From contig OY754468.1 in the NCBI GenBank assembly GCA_963575645.1, positions 20,050,465 through 20,114,464 of the forward strand: a DNA stretch of 64,000 bases, read 5' to 3'. The translations under genes were made by a program, and so were the position numbers. Source of the DNA: Xanthostigma xanthostigma. Lineage: Eukaryota; Arthropoda; Insecta; Raphidioptera; Raphidiidae. Positions 1 through 10,914 of the stretch are shown here, in pieces. The notes under the pieces were generated by a model, which saw only the letters and a list, made by a program, of their open reading frames with translations, did not search any database and was not told where the DNA came from. Position 1 is the first letter of the stretch; each line of letters opens with the position of its first letter.

Positions 1-465
1 TATCGAATGCAAAAAATTCAATTATACGCGGTCTGTCAAATATGTCGCTGCAGAATTGTACACGTGTTATTTAAACCGAAAGCATTCCTACTCGTGTTGA
101 TCCCAAAACCTGAACCAAATAAGGGTGGATCAAAAACTTGGATCTAGCCACAACAAAACAATTACCATGTGCTTGGTCAATAAGAACAGACTTAACCCTA
201 TTTAATTTTCGCTCATTCTAAAATGTTTCTTGGAAACAAGGTCATATTTAGATAATATTTAAAATTTTCGTTACTTACATTTATTTAATTTTTCAATGTG
301 CACCAACACCACTTTGCGATCGTTTTTTTGAGGGATGATCTCATATAAATTTTCCTTAAATCAGTCTAGCAGCTTCGCAATTAAATATTAAGGAAGAAGA
401 CGGTTAACAACGTGCAAACTACGTATTGCAGACACCAAAAAATAAAAAATAAATTAACCTATAAA
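1..465. other. AT-rich non-coding stretch
   Basis: No open frame with protein character and no recognisable element end. Confidence 0.4.
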
Positions 466-626
466 AAATTGGACCTCTTTCAGACAAGGTTATTAAAAAG
501 CGTATATTAATTAAATTTTGAGGTCGGCGATGATGAAGTACATAAGTACATAAAAATTAGTAGTAATTAAATTGGCGTCGACTTCAAAACTTTATTAATT
601 TACGCTTTTTAGTGACCTTTTTTGTA
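466..626. repeat. Hairpin element, copy 1
   Basis: Imperfect palindrome. The left arm has 'GACCTCTTTCAGACAAGGT' and 'AAAAAGCG'; the right arm has 'CGCTTTTTAGTGACC'. The centre carries 'AATTAAATTGGCGTCGAC'. It belongs to a family with further copies near 8341, 24606, 59714 and 63340, and a longer nested relative at 13143. Confidence 0.55.
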
Positions 627-899
627 GGGAGCTCATTAAATAAGTTAATCTACTACATTTACCGAAAGAGAACTTCTAGCTAGATTAGACGAGATATTTT
701 CATGAAAATTTTAATAAGTTCTATAAAAAAATTTAATTTTTCTAGCTGAGAAATCTTAAAAAAACACAATATGATACTGACACATCGGTCAACTTATTTT
801 GGTCCACCCGTTATGTAACCAAAGGGTATTTGTGTTTAATTTTGAAATAAAAACTTGACATTCCTTTTTCCATGATATAGGAAATAATTCACTTTTAAA

Positions 900-1390
900 T
901 TGTATTGACCAGCAGTTCAGCATGAGCTTTACTTCGTAAGGCTGCTGCACTCGAAGCTGGTTATACCGCTGGTATCGTTGCCGGGACTTGCACTGGCTGT
1001 GAATACGGAAATGACGTCACTGCTACTCGCGTACGTGGTCACAAGGTGGATTTCAAAATTAGAACCGAGGATATGTTTTGTACTTCTTTGTCTGCTTATC
1101 ACGTGGACGATATGGGCCCACAAACAAACATGGCGTCATAGTGTGTGTACAACAAACATTCACTTTTGTTAACATTCGAACTGTCATTGCGCGAGCACCA
1201 AATCCACCTACAAAGTCAATTTCCTTACACGCATCGTGTGAAGCGAACACATAAAAGTCTTCATGAAATCAGGGCCACAGCACGCTTCAAACTTAACAAA
1301 CTAGCGACAAAAGTAGCCTCGTGTGTAGCAACTTTAAAGGCCGCTGCACACGAGGCTGGATTCCTTGCTAGATTTGACTACTAGTTTTCT
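900..1390. repeat. Dispersed repeat with 'GCTGCACACGAGGCTGG' motif
   Basis: 'CGCTGCAC.CGA.GCTGG' appears near 940 and 1340, and in related or reversed form near 12815, 46220 and 53590. A second block, 'GTGGTCACAAGGTGGATTTC' near 1038, recurs near 46293. These are remnants of one interspersed family; short open frames here are not genes. Sequence from 1390 to 2218 holds more decayed repeat (for example a related 'CAGCCTCGTACC' at 1715) and no gene. Confidence 0.45.
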
Positions 1391-2218
1391 AGCACTTGTG
1401 TTCTTAATTGCTTTTATGTGATTGATTCACACAAGACGTCTTTTCAAGTTTGTTTTTTTGATTAGATCAGGTGCGCGCGCAGTGACAATTTAAATATAAA
1501 CACAAAGCAAACCGTGTCTGTTGTCAGACTCTGAGCAGAATGACGCTAAGTTGGTTTGCGGGTGTTTGTTCATGCCACCCACGTGACAAGATACTGTTTC
1601 CTTATTGGTTCTTGCTCAGAGCAAGCAGAGGACCTAGTAAGAAAAATAGCCCCTGTTCTAATTTTAAAATATATCTTGTGAGCTAGCAGGCGAGCTTGCA
1701 GTGACGTCATTTCCAGCCTCGTACCTAGCCTACCGGCCAGCAGAAGTCCAAGCAGTGTTTCAAGCCTTGTGTGCAACGGCCGTAAGATGCGAATATTGTT
1801 CTTCTTCAATGAACAAAATGTTGTCTATATTTTTTTCGATACAAAATCGTTATACATGTGTAAAACGAAATGAATAAAACGACATAATTCCTGTTTTATC
1901 AGACAATAGAATTATTCGTATTGTTGACTAGAATGAGCCAGGTACCATATACACAGTATCGTGTCTCCCATCGAAACGGCCGGTCTTTTGTAAGTTCTGC
2001 AAATTACGGTTTCGCGTGTTGCAGATTTCACGAGAAATCAGATAACGTTTATTAGAGTTTTCATTCTTTATAAATAATAATTATATTACATGTTATTTGT
2101 ATCACTATTAATAATGTAAACAGCTTTGATAAATCAAATTACCTATAAAATGTCTAGTTTTGACATGTTATACATTTTTGACATTCATTTTCTGGTAGCA
2201 TAGCTACCTTCTGTCCAC

Positions 2219-2690
2219 CAGTGGCGGCTCGTGAACATTTTATATGGGTGCTTTGCAGGGTCAACCGGAGGTACCTTCTAACAAAGGCTAAAAATTAAGA
2301 AGGGAGGGGGAATTGAATTATGAATCATATCCATGTTTATGATGTTAATAATTAATACAACTTTTCAAACACTATTGACAACAAACTACAATATACGTTG
2401 TGACATTAGTCACTACTTCCATAAGCCGTGTGTCATGTATCATGCATGTGTATGTACGTAACGCCGAGTCAAAGGTATTGACTGAATGAGACAGATTCAG
2501 TGAACACTTCTAGCATATGACGGTGATAGATACTTAATTGTACTAAGGTGCTGACGATAAATGCAGCACAAAGCCGATTTAAATAGCACCGTATAACTTG
2601 TGGATCAGGAGTTGCACGATGTACACCGGGGGTATCTGATGATGCTTTGGAGAGCAGAACAGCGTTTAAACGTAAGAAACACAGAACACA
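2219..2690 (+). mobile_element. hAT-like nonautonomous repeat, copy 1
   Basis: Starts CAGTGGCGGCTCGTG, a hAT-type terminus. It aligns over several hundred bases with the reverse strand of 11410-11008, sharing 'GGTATTGACTGAATGAGA', 'AGCCGATTTAAATA' and 'GCTTTGGAGAGCA'. No far terminus or target duplication is visible. Confidence 0.45.
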
Positions 2691-2954
2691 CGAGTTTCGT
2701 AGTCTGCCAGTGACTTTTAAAATTTAATATTCGTTATATAAATTATATCACTATACTCTGAATTTAGAAACATAGTATCAAATAGGTACTACTTTTCCAA
2801 ATTCTAGTCCTAAAGGGAGCAACAAAGTACAAACAGTCAGTTAAACTGTCAGCTATAACTGTACAGTTAAAACTGTTCAGTTAAATCGTATGTACGTAGG
2901 GTCTAAATACGTTGAGATAAATCTGTCAGTTCCTTACCTACAGTTTTCGATAAT

Positions 2955-3250
2955 ATGGCCTCGACTACGGACGACGTTCTAGCGGTGGTCGGATTAATAT
3001 TTTCCATAAAAACAACACATAAAAAGCGACGCAGCATATGGTGTAAAGAGTGCGGTTAAACAAAATTCACATGTTTATTTGTTAAATGAATTAAGATTTA
3101 CTCGCAAAGATTGGCATAATTACCTAAGAATGGATGAGGATACCTATCTAAATCTTGTTTTTTTAGTTACACCATTTAAGATAACTGTCATGCGAAATGC
3201 TATCCCTCCTCATGAGAGGCTTTTTTTACTGTTTCTAAATTCGTCTGGGG
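2955..3250 (+). pseudogene. PIF/Harbinger transposase N-terminal fragment
   Basis: An ATG at 2955 opens MASTTDDVLAVVG..., with 'HKKRRSIW' before a frame change near 3045. The next frame reads 'VYLLNELRF', 'WHNYLRMDEDTYLNLV', 'LVTPF' and 'VMRNAIPPHERL'. This is the N-terminal order of HARBI1-like transposases: a basic region with W, then 'LL.EL', then 'YLRMDE.T...L..LVTP', then 'MR.AI.P.ERL'. A short deletion follows 'LVTPF'. The DDE catalytic part is missing. It is dead and part of the 2814-4100 element. Confidence 0.75.
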
Positions 3251-3616
3251 TTCTTTATTCTTTTTCCCTTAATTTATCAATTAATTTTGAGTATGCAGCA
3301 TCTATTTTCACACAATCGTGGTATAGACTTTATTTTCAAGAGACAATATTCGTTTCGATCAATTTCTGTAAATTTCTCAAACCACTCTCGTTGACCCCTC
3401 GACTGTGTTGAAATTGTTTTGGTCCGCGTGAAGCATGACAGTAAAATATAATAATAATTAATGATTGTAATTTATCACTGCGTTCGGTGCACTTCTCAAG
3501 ACGAACTGACTCAATCCGGCACACACGTTTAGATTTAACTGAACAGTTCGCAGTTTTATCAAATGAGTTTTTGTATTTCATCAATTCAACTGTTCAGTTA
3601 AAAAAACTGATAATTA

Positions 3617-4013
3617 AGGCGGCTTTACACAGGTGTAGTAGCTAAAGCAAGTAACTTGAGCAAGTAACTAAATTTTAGTGAATTACCGTTTAGTTAGTGT
3701 CTACACACATTATCAATATTTTTAGTAGCTAAATTAATATTGTCATTGTTATTTTAAATTTTTTCAAAGGTCACTAAACAAGTCAACCACACTGTACTAA
3801 ACTGGAATTGTCCAGACGGGTTTAGTGCACGTTTTAGTTGCTACGATGCGTGGTGGGGGACCAACTTGCTTTAGTGAATAGGATGAGAAGTCAGCTACTT
3901 GACTAAAACTTTTACTAAAACGCCAGTACTTTACTTTACACAATGCAAGTAGCTAAATTTAGTTACTTACTTTAGTTACTTGCTTTAGCTACTATACCTG
4001 TGTAAAGCGGCCT
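3617..4013. mobile_element. Harbinger-type MITE with TTA target duplication, nested
   Basis: Terminal inverted repeats begin AGGCGGCTTTACACAGG on the left and reverse to AGGCCGCTTTACACAGG on the right. They run on through 'AGTAGCTAAAGCAAGTAACT'. TTA flanks both ends (3614-3616 and 4014-4016). The 397-bp element has no coding capacity and sits inside the 2814-4100 transposon, so it inserted later. Confidence 0.8.
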
Positions 4014-4732
4014 TTACACCATACACACGTTGCGATTTAACTGAACAGTTTTAACTGTACAGTTATAACTGACAGTTTAACTGACCGTGTGTAGCTGCCT
4101 TAACACGGTGCTGAATTTCGTTTGTCATTATTTAATTACCAATAAGTTGACAACCTTTTCGCAGCATTAAAAAATGAATTACTTTAAAATTATCAAATTT
4201 TACGATCTATTTCTAACCTTGTTTAATTATGCAACATTAAAAAAAAACTACGTTACCGTTTTTAGATGTGTTTAGTACAGTGCGACATTTTGTTCGGGAT
4301 TGTTGTGTGTAAGTAATCAATAATATTATACGAAATAGTGTGTCGCGGATCGAGACATTCGGATTAGTGTGAATATGGATATTTTATTTATTCAAATTAA
4401 TTGACGTTGAACGATGGACTACTATCATTTTCATGTTCAATGATAGCCGTGCCAGCATTCATTCATTTCGTGTGACATTGCTGTGCGTATGGAGGTATGT
4501 TTATTTTTCATGTATAATTACATATACTAGGTGATGGAAAAAATGAGGCAATTGCATGGCTTATTGATGAGGCTATATAAAAATGACTTGCAGTAAGCAT
4601 TGCCACCAACACAACGACGTTTTTTTTTTAATTATATCAGTTAAGTATTTATAGAGACGCAAATTTTTAATCCCGATGCTTGTTATTAAAGATAGGATAC
4701 GTATATATACGCATTTAAAGTATGGTCTATAC

Positions 4733-4971
4733 CAGGGGCGGGCAAATCTTTTGATCGGCGGGCCACATAGCTGATGAAAATTTGACCGCGGGCCGTATGG
4801 CTGATGAAAATTTGACCGCGGGCCAAAAATTTGCAGAGCAAAAAAAAAGGTCCTCACATTCTATTTCCGCATTTTACTATTTTTCTAAAATTTTCTAAAA
4901 TGCTTCGCGGGCCGGATAAAATTGCGCTGCGGGCCGGTTCCGGCCCGCGGGCCGCCATTTGCCCAGGCCTG
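4733..4971. mobile_element. hAT-type MITE, family A, copy 1
   Basis: Starts CAGGGGCGGGCAAATC and ends CATTTGCCCAGGCCTG. An exact 8-bp target duplication GTCTATAC lies at 4725-4732 and 4972-4979. GC-rich 'CGGGCC' motifs repeat inside. A second copy is at 52550-52902. Confidence 0.85.
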
Positions 4972-4979
4972 GTCTATAC

Positions 4980-5621
4980 TCTATAGAAGTTATGGCGAAC
5001 TTTTTTGAGAAGTGGGATAAATTTTATTAATTATTTTATTAAGTACCTACCTACTATAGCCCGTGGGCCACGAATTCTTTAATATAATTTTGAAATTGAG
5101 AATGCTTACAGAAAAAAATACTCTGAATTCAATGAGCGTAAACAAACGTCTGTATCTCTTTTAGTTTGGAAACTACGGCCATTCGGAGATTTTATATGAT
5201 TTTCTGAAAACTATAAACGAAAATAACTTCTAAACCAAAAGACATGCAGATGTTTGTTTGTGCTCATTGGATTCAGCGTGTTTTTTTTTCTATAAGCATG
5301 ATGATTTTACCAAAGTTCCGAAAGATTTAGATTTTCGTCAAAAATCGCATTTTTTTAAAGGGGTATGCCTTAAAAAATTGCAAAAATTGAATCCTTTAAT
5401 ATACCTTTGAAATTTAGAAAGCTTACAGAAAAACAGTAACAGCTTTTAGTCTAGATGTCGCCTTCAACCAAGGCCATGTTTAATCCATAGGGAACAAACG
5501 TCTTCTCATAAAACGTCGTCCCATAAAAGTGCAGCCCCAATTATACGGTTTTACTCCCAATCAAACGCGCCATTAGATGCTTCACATAAAAAAGTCTTGA
5601 CTATTACAGTCTTTGTAGCCC
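4980..5621. other. Decayed repeats, no gene
   Basis: Near 5100-5305 an imperfect inverted pair surrounds 'AAACAAACGTCTG' and 'CAGATGTTTGTTT'. At 5455-5580 there is a block ('AGATGTCGCC', 'GTTTAATCC', 'CCATAAAAGTG') that recurs in reverse at 14700-14820. Confidence 0.45.
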
Positions 5622-6490
5622 AAGATCCTAGAGTCGCCAGACACAACCTATTTTTAAATAAATGAAACCTTACGTTTTGAGTAGTGTTTTATGTACTTAA
5701 AACGCTTGGCGTACCTCCATCACTGAGTCTGTGACAAATGTACAGGTACCAGGTGAGAAAGGTGAGTAAAAATAAGATTCACGTGAAATTTATATATGTT
5801 TTGTAAAATATCACTATAAATTAGTATCCAGTATCGCCAGTCACTTTCCGCTGACCACAACTTCTGACAGACGCTTTAAAGCTCAGAAAAAATTAATGAA
5901 CTTCACTTATTTTTAAATGCTTGATTTTTATATATTCAGACAACTATTACAAAATTATATTTCAACAGCCAGACAAATTGTAATGACTAAATATCCCCCC
6001 AGACGTAAAAAATAGTCAGCTGTTAGTATGAGCGCGAGAGCTTTATGTATGTTTTAGGGCGAAATACTAACCGTCTTCGATTTTACGTCTGGGGGGATGT
6101 TTGGTCATTACAATTTGTCTGGCTGTTGAAATATAATTTTGTAATAGTTGTCTGAATATATAAAAATCAAGCATTTAAAAATAAGTGAAGTTCATTAATT
6201 TTTCTCTGAGCTTTAAAGCGTCCGTCAGAAGTTGTGGTCAGCGGAAAGTGACTGGCGATACTGGATACTAATTTATAGTGATATTTTACAAAACATATAT
6301 AAATATCAGCCATTTAAATTTAAATTAAGAGACTTTTATTTTTACTCACCTTTCTCAAGTGGTACCTGTACATTTTGTCACAGACTCAGTGATGGAGGTA
6401 CGCCAAGCGTTCTAAGTACATAAAACACTACCCAAAACGTAAGGTTTCATTTATTTAAAAATAGGTTGTGTCTGGCGGCTCTGGGATCTT
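5622..6490. mobile_element. Large foldback element (869 bp, arms about 380 bp)
   Basis: The left arm from 5622 (AAGATCCTAGAGTCGCCAG) is repeated in reverse at the right end (CTGGCGGCTCTGGGATCTT, ending 6490). The arms match almost throughout, with scattered mismatches and a few indels, and meet near 'CCCCCCAGACGT' at 5995-6008 and 'ACGTCTGGGGGG' at 6084-6096. The loop is about 75 bp. No target duplication is evident. Short open frames inside are chance. Confidence 0.8.
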
Positions 6491-6840
6491 ACTCTATTGG
6501 TAATTTTACTCATTACAACTTCATTCACTGTGTGTTCGACATCCAATATAATTATTATACCTTATTGTATGGCATGCAGATTACAATTCAAAAAAACATG
6601 TCCAACTGTATTTGTCCAATTTTATTTAGATGGATTGGTGCCAATAATCACTATTGTTATCGCGGTCTGTTGCGTCACATAACAATTATTGATGGTATTC
6701 ATTATTCAATCATACACTACATACTTGTTAAGCATATAATCAATAATGGAAAATGAATTAAAAAATCGAGCCACTAATAAGATTACAAATACAAAATTAT
6801 ATTTGTCATAATTTTTAGCACAGTTCGCAGTAACAAATTT

Positions 6841-7110
6841 TTTGACGTGAAAACTTCTATTCGCTCGTTAAGTAGGTACAGTGTCAGCCGGTCGAACTTT
6901 CTATGTTACCAAATACCCTTAGATTTCAATCGCTCATAACTACGAGACTAATAATGCGGTAACAACGATTGAACCAACGAGTAGAGAACGTCTGTACGGA
7001 ATTGTCGTGTAGGATTTGTTTTGCCTGTGACGTCGCCGCACGAGTGTAAGCGCATGCGCGTGATGATTACAAATTAGCTTTGCGTAAAGTTTTGAAATCA
7101 ACTATTTTAT
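6841..7110 (+). repeat. Dispersed repeat with CRE-like and GCGCATGCGCG core, copy 1
   Basis: Aligns base for base with 42926-43190: 'TTTTGACGTGAAAAC.TCTA', 'TACCCTTAGAT', 'TTTGTTTTGCCTGTGACGTC', then 'GCGCATGCGCGTGAT'. The family is not identified. From 6491 to 6840 and from 7110 to 7400 I see only AT-rich unique-looking sequence. Confidence 0.6.
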
Positions 7111-7419
7111 AGGAAGTTGTACAAGAAATATTTTTTTTATTCTGAGTTAAACCTTGACTCGAAATTCATAGCTTTTGAATATTTTCATTACTGGTTATTT
7201 TAATTTACCGTGTTGATTGGATGAATAGTAAAATAGTAATGCGTTTAACGTTCGTTTCTCGACTTTATGACGTCATAACAGACGCCATTCGCACCATTTT
7301 TCCATCTATCATACTTTCCGTTATATTCTACATTTTTAAACTTCCACTTAATTAATAGCAATGGACGAATGAAGTAATTTTAGGACATTAGAATAAGGTA
7401 GGCAAATTTTGAGCGTAGG

Positions 7420-7645
7420 AATTTGACAGGTAATCGGCCATGGCATTGAATAAGGAACCATCTCGATATTTATCTGGAATTATTGACGGAAACTATGGAA
7501 AACAACAAGATGGCCGGTACAGGAATTACCGTTTCTCGACGAGAGGCAGCGATAAAAGTCCCAGCCACATCTGCCTCTGCCGTGATCCAAAGCCGGTACT
7601 TCCGAGTCTAGTGCTTTCACCGCTACGCTACACCGCTCGGTGATG
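7420..7645 (-). repeat. tRNA-derived SINE-like sequence
   Basis: On the minus strand TAGCGTAGCGG (7630-7620) fits the Pol III A box TRGCNNAGYGG exactly. A weak B box, 'GCTTTGGATCA', lies at 7593-7583, 26 bp further. Between them is 'AAAGCACTAGACTCGGAAG', typical of tRNA-derived SINE heads. It lies just beyond the 3' end of the disrupted esterase. Confidence 0.5.
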
Positions 7646-8340
7646 AATAGTATAGAATATGTAGTTATTTACTGACATAAAAAATACGGATGTAATCAAT
7701 TCTATTTCGCAAACTCATACAGCTTATGCCAAAAATCTATTCTCTTTCTTTCTGGTAATAAAAGTCCAGTTGTAATATTGACATCCAAGTGAATATAGTT
7801 AGTTTGGTTTTCACTAAACGGTATCCAAGTGGCGTTAATTGTCCCAACATTTGGATTTCCTGTTTTTGCAAACGTTGTCCAAATACTAGTCATCCTGTCA
7901 ATGGCTGTGTCTTCGGGACTACCTGGTGTCACTTTGGGATTTCCTTCATAATGAAATAAGTAACCCAATTCGTCAGCATGCGATGCACCTAAGGAATAAA
8001 TAGCGCATGCTATAATACTGCTATAATAACAATATAGGTAATACTGAAACCGACCTTTTATCCATTTCAAATTAGACACAGTTTTTAAATAATTTAACTC
8101 TAAATCATATGAAAATCTATAAAGATATGTTGGAGAGATGGCTTTAGCCGAAAATAGTGCAGCATAATGATAGACTTGATAGATAAATGTTCTGTCCGAT
8201 TGGAGCTAAAAAAGAAGGTAGGTATTAATTAATATTGAATAGCACTAAATTAACCAAACATTGGTTCTAAATATATTATGTAGTAAATGAGAATTTTACT
8301 TTTCACAAGGCTATTTAGGAAGAAAAACGCTTTTAGAGAA

Positions 8341-8520
8341 AAAATTGAGCCTCCTTCAAAAAGGTGTCACTAAAAAGCGTAAAATAACAAAGTGGGAGTT
8401 GGCACAATTTAATATACTTAAGTACCTACATAAATTGTGATAGTAATTAAATAGGCACCTACCTCAAAACTTTATTATTTTATGCTTTCCAATGACCTCT
8501 TTTTGAAGGAGGTTCAATTA
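8341..8520. repeat. Hairpin element, copy 2 (intron 5 of the disrupted esterase)
   Basis: The left arm 'TTGAGCCTCCTTCAAAAAGG' pairs with the right arm 'TTTTTGAAGGAGGTTCAA'. The inner arms, 'AAAAAGCGTAAAATAA' and 'TTATTTTATGCTTT', also pair. It belongs to the same family as the copies at 466, 24606, 59714 and 63340. Confidence 0.65.
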
Positions 8521-8748
8521 AAAAAAAATTTTTTTTTTACTTTTTAGTTCAAGTTTATATATAAAATAAAATAAAAAATTTTTAAAATAAAAAATAATAA
8601 ATTTCTTTATTCATTATGCCAATTATAGCGTAAACAGCGTCATAACAATTGATAAAAAACACGTTAAAAACCATTAAAAACAAATCATCAAATAAATATT
8701 AAAAACATAGACAGAACAGTTTAAAAACAATTTGCATTGAGCATAAAG

Positions 8749-8842
8749 ATAGTACACACATTGAAATAGTAAACACATTAAAATAGTACACACATTAAAA
8801 TAGTACACACATTAAAATAGTAAAAACATTAAAATAGCATAA
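8749..8842. repeat. 20-bp tandem repeat
   Basis: About five units of 'ACATTAAAATAGTACAC' with small changes. They lie at the 3' end of the LINE fragment next door, so they may be its expanded tail. Confidence 0.65.
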
Positions 8843-8861
8843 AAAGTAAAACATAACAATA

Positions 8862-9706
8862 TTAAAATTTAACTGTAATATTAAAAAATTCATCTATATT
8901 GTAAATAACATTTTCAATTAAAATATTTTTTATTTTTCTTTTAATTTTTGTTTGAGGTAATTTTATTATTTCGGGTGGAATTTTATTACATATTTCAACA
9001 ATTTTGTTGTAAGGACACTCTTTTATAATTTGAAGAGTACTATTTTTGTACTCGAGTGTGTCCTTACCTCTGGTGTTGTACTCATGTACCACACTTCTTT
9101 TATGGAAAAAATCCTCGTTTTTTTTAAAAAATAACACACAATTTAAAATATAAATACTGGACAAAGTTAAAATTTTCAATTTTTTGAATAAGGGTCTGCA
9201 TGAATGCCTAGGGTGAACACCTGCAATAGCTCTTATGATTTTCTTTTGTATTATGAATACCTCTTTAGCATGAACAGAATTTCCCCAGAATATTATTCCG
9301 TACATCAGATGACTTTCCACATATGCATGATAAGCTGTCAATAAGGCATCGGTATCTGTCACATGTTTTAAATTACAGATTATATAATATGTTTTTGCCA
9401 ATTTAGCATGTACGTGAGTAACGTGATTTTTGTAGTTCATATTGAAATCTAAGTGAATTCCTAGAAATTTAACTGATTCATTAATACCAATTGTATTGTT
9501 GTTATTTAGAACTACAATTTTATCACAACTTCCGTAGCTGCCAACACGGAAGACTTGAGTTTTTTCTATATTCAACACTAATTCGTTATTTTTAAACCAA
9601 TTTAAGGTTAATTCCATAATATTGTTTATTTTTGTATTCATCTCGTTAAAATTATTCATTTTGACCATAACACATGTATCGTCAGTAAAGGCTTGAAGTC
9701 GGTTTG
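8862..9706 (-). pseudogene. Jockey/CR1-like LINE reverse transcriptase, 5'-truncated
   Basis: The open frame runs from about 9706 to the stop near 8862. It begins inside the reverse transcriptase active site: 'LQAFTDDTCVMVKM' corresponds to the (Y/F)xDD box. It then has 'LTLNWFKNNELVLNIEKTQ', 'VKFLGIHLD', 'YGIIFWGNS', 'IIQKKIIRAIAGV', 'CRPLFKKLKILTLSSIYIL' and 'HEYNTR', the standard C-terminal order of these elements. The first ATG is not a true start. The endonuclease and the N-terminal half are absent, as with typical incomplete reverse transcription. It sits in intron 5 of the disrupted esterase in the same orientation. The frame is still unbroken, so the insertion is fairly recent. Confidence 0.85.
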
Positions 9707-10040
9707 TGTTTTTTTGTGAAAAATATTTTTTTTCTAAAAAGTTGTTGAACCGATTTTGTTAAATTTATATAGGACCAGCTTTGAGACAGTTTTTGGTGTC
9801 AAATAAAACCAAAGAGAAACGTTCACGCCGACAACTACAACTTTTGCAATATTTCTTTGATTTTTGTGAATTTTCTTAAAATTTTCTGAATCGATTTTGC
9901 TAAAATTTATATGGGACCAGCTTTGAGAAATACTCTATCGAATGAAAAAAGAATCATCAAAATCGGTTCACAGCCGGCGAAGATATCGACGAACACATAC
10001 AAAAAAATAAAAATACAATCGACTTGAGAAACTCTTCCTT
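9707..10040. repeat. Lepidopteran-type AT-rich dispersed repeat
   Basis: Contains two copies of 'ATATRGGACCAGCTTTGAGA' (near 9768 and 9908), then 'AAAATCGGTTCACAGCCGG' and 'GAAGATATCGACGAACACAT', ending in a 'TACAATCGACTTGAGAA' tail. Similar tails occur at 59895-59995 and 13540-13617. Confidence 0.55.
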
Positions 10041-10074
10041 TTTTTGAAATTAAATTAGTTCTTCCTTTACTCAC

Positions 10075-10321
10075 ATTAATATAATCATACATTAATATCA
10101 ATATCTCTGGGAATCAGTCGCTGGAAATCGGCATTGGAATCTGGAATCGTATCTCTAAATGAGATAAACAAAATTCCTTCATTATTATTGTATCCCATTA
10201 TAAGTGGAACGTCATTGAAACTGCCTTCTTTTAAAATATCGATTGGTTCTTTAGTCAAAAATGCCTGTTCGTCGGTGCTTCTTTCTACTACCAGGGAAAA
10301 TGGAATTTGCTCAGATAAGTT
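10075..10321 (-). other. Exon 5 of the disrupted esterase: 84-nt deletion plus 1-nt insertion
   Basis: This exon is 247 nt; the equivalent exon in the intact gene (18518-18847) is 330 nt. The reading follows the intact copy as far as 'IPRDID' and then jumps, at about 10093-10099, to the end of the exon ('MYDYIN' in a shifted frame). The 28 codons between (VPFGSV...TEDED in the intact copy) are gone. A short direct repeat, GAT, at both borders fits a slippage deletion. One extra T (ATTA for ATA) then shifts the frame, and GTA is followed by TGA at 10085-10087. The donor GTGAGT at 10074-10069 is intact. The third esterase relic still has this segment, so the loss is derived. Confidence 0.85.
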
Positions 10322-10914
10322 CTGGAAAAAAGTTAGTATCTATGTACATTTTAAGAATTCATAAGAAAATGAAAACGCCTATCAAAATATGAAGCTTAAT
10401 AATAATTAAAAAAAATATTTTTTTTGTTTTATGCTTCATTCTTTTTTTTGTTAAAATATTTTTACGTTTCTCATAAAACTTTTTTTTAATTTACCGTAGC
10501 CACAGCTAGCTGTGCAGCTGCATCCCAAATTCTCTTCAAAGATTCCGTTTCTAGAATATTCAAAGCTTCCGCATCTGTGGTCACATTAAAACCAAGTTCC
10601 GAGACAAGAGCCTTAGCGGTAAACTTGTCGCTTTTCTTTCCCCAGTAACTTAGTCCACTTCCACTTTGAGCGATTGCTTTGTGAAATAATCCCTTTGTTG
10701 CCGACGATAAAACCAGCATAGTTACTGATAAGGATCCAGCACTTTCACCAAATACTGTCACGTCGTTGGGATTTCCACCAAAGTTATTAATATTCTTTTG
10801 CACCCATTTTAACGCCATTACCATATCTTTCATAGCAGCATTACCAGGAACATTTAATTTTGGATCATCCAGCATTAAAAATCCTGAAATACGAGTGATT
10901 TTTTCAACCAATAT

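Larger units (their letters stand above)
2814..4100 (+). mobile_element. PIF/Harbinger transposon, decayed, with TAA target duplication
   Basis: The ends are inverted: the left has 'GTCAGTTAAACTGTCAG', 'TGTACAGTTAAAACTGTTC' and 'AGTTAAATCG'. The right end (4030-4100) carries the same in reverse and finishes 'GTGTAGCTGCCT'. Three bases, TAA, flank both sides (2811-2813 and 4101-4103), the size and sequence expected of PIF/Harbinger. It holds a transposase remnant and a younger nested MITE. Confidence 0.75.

Noticed and set aside
7989..8054. Intron 6 of the disrupted esterase read as coding
   Set aside because: The 66-bp stretch is open in frame, but it has GT-AG borders at the same place as the 74-bp intron of the intact copy, whose sequence differs.
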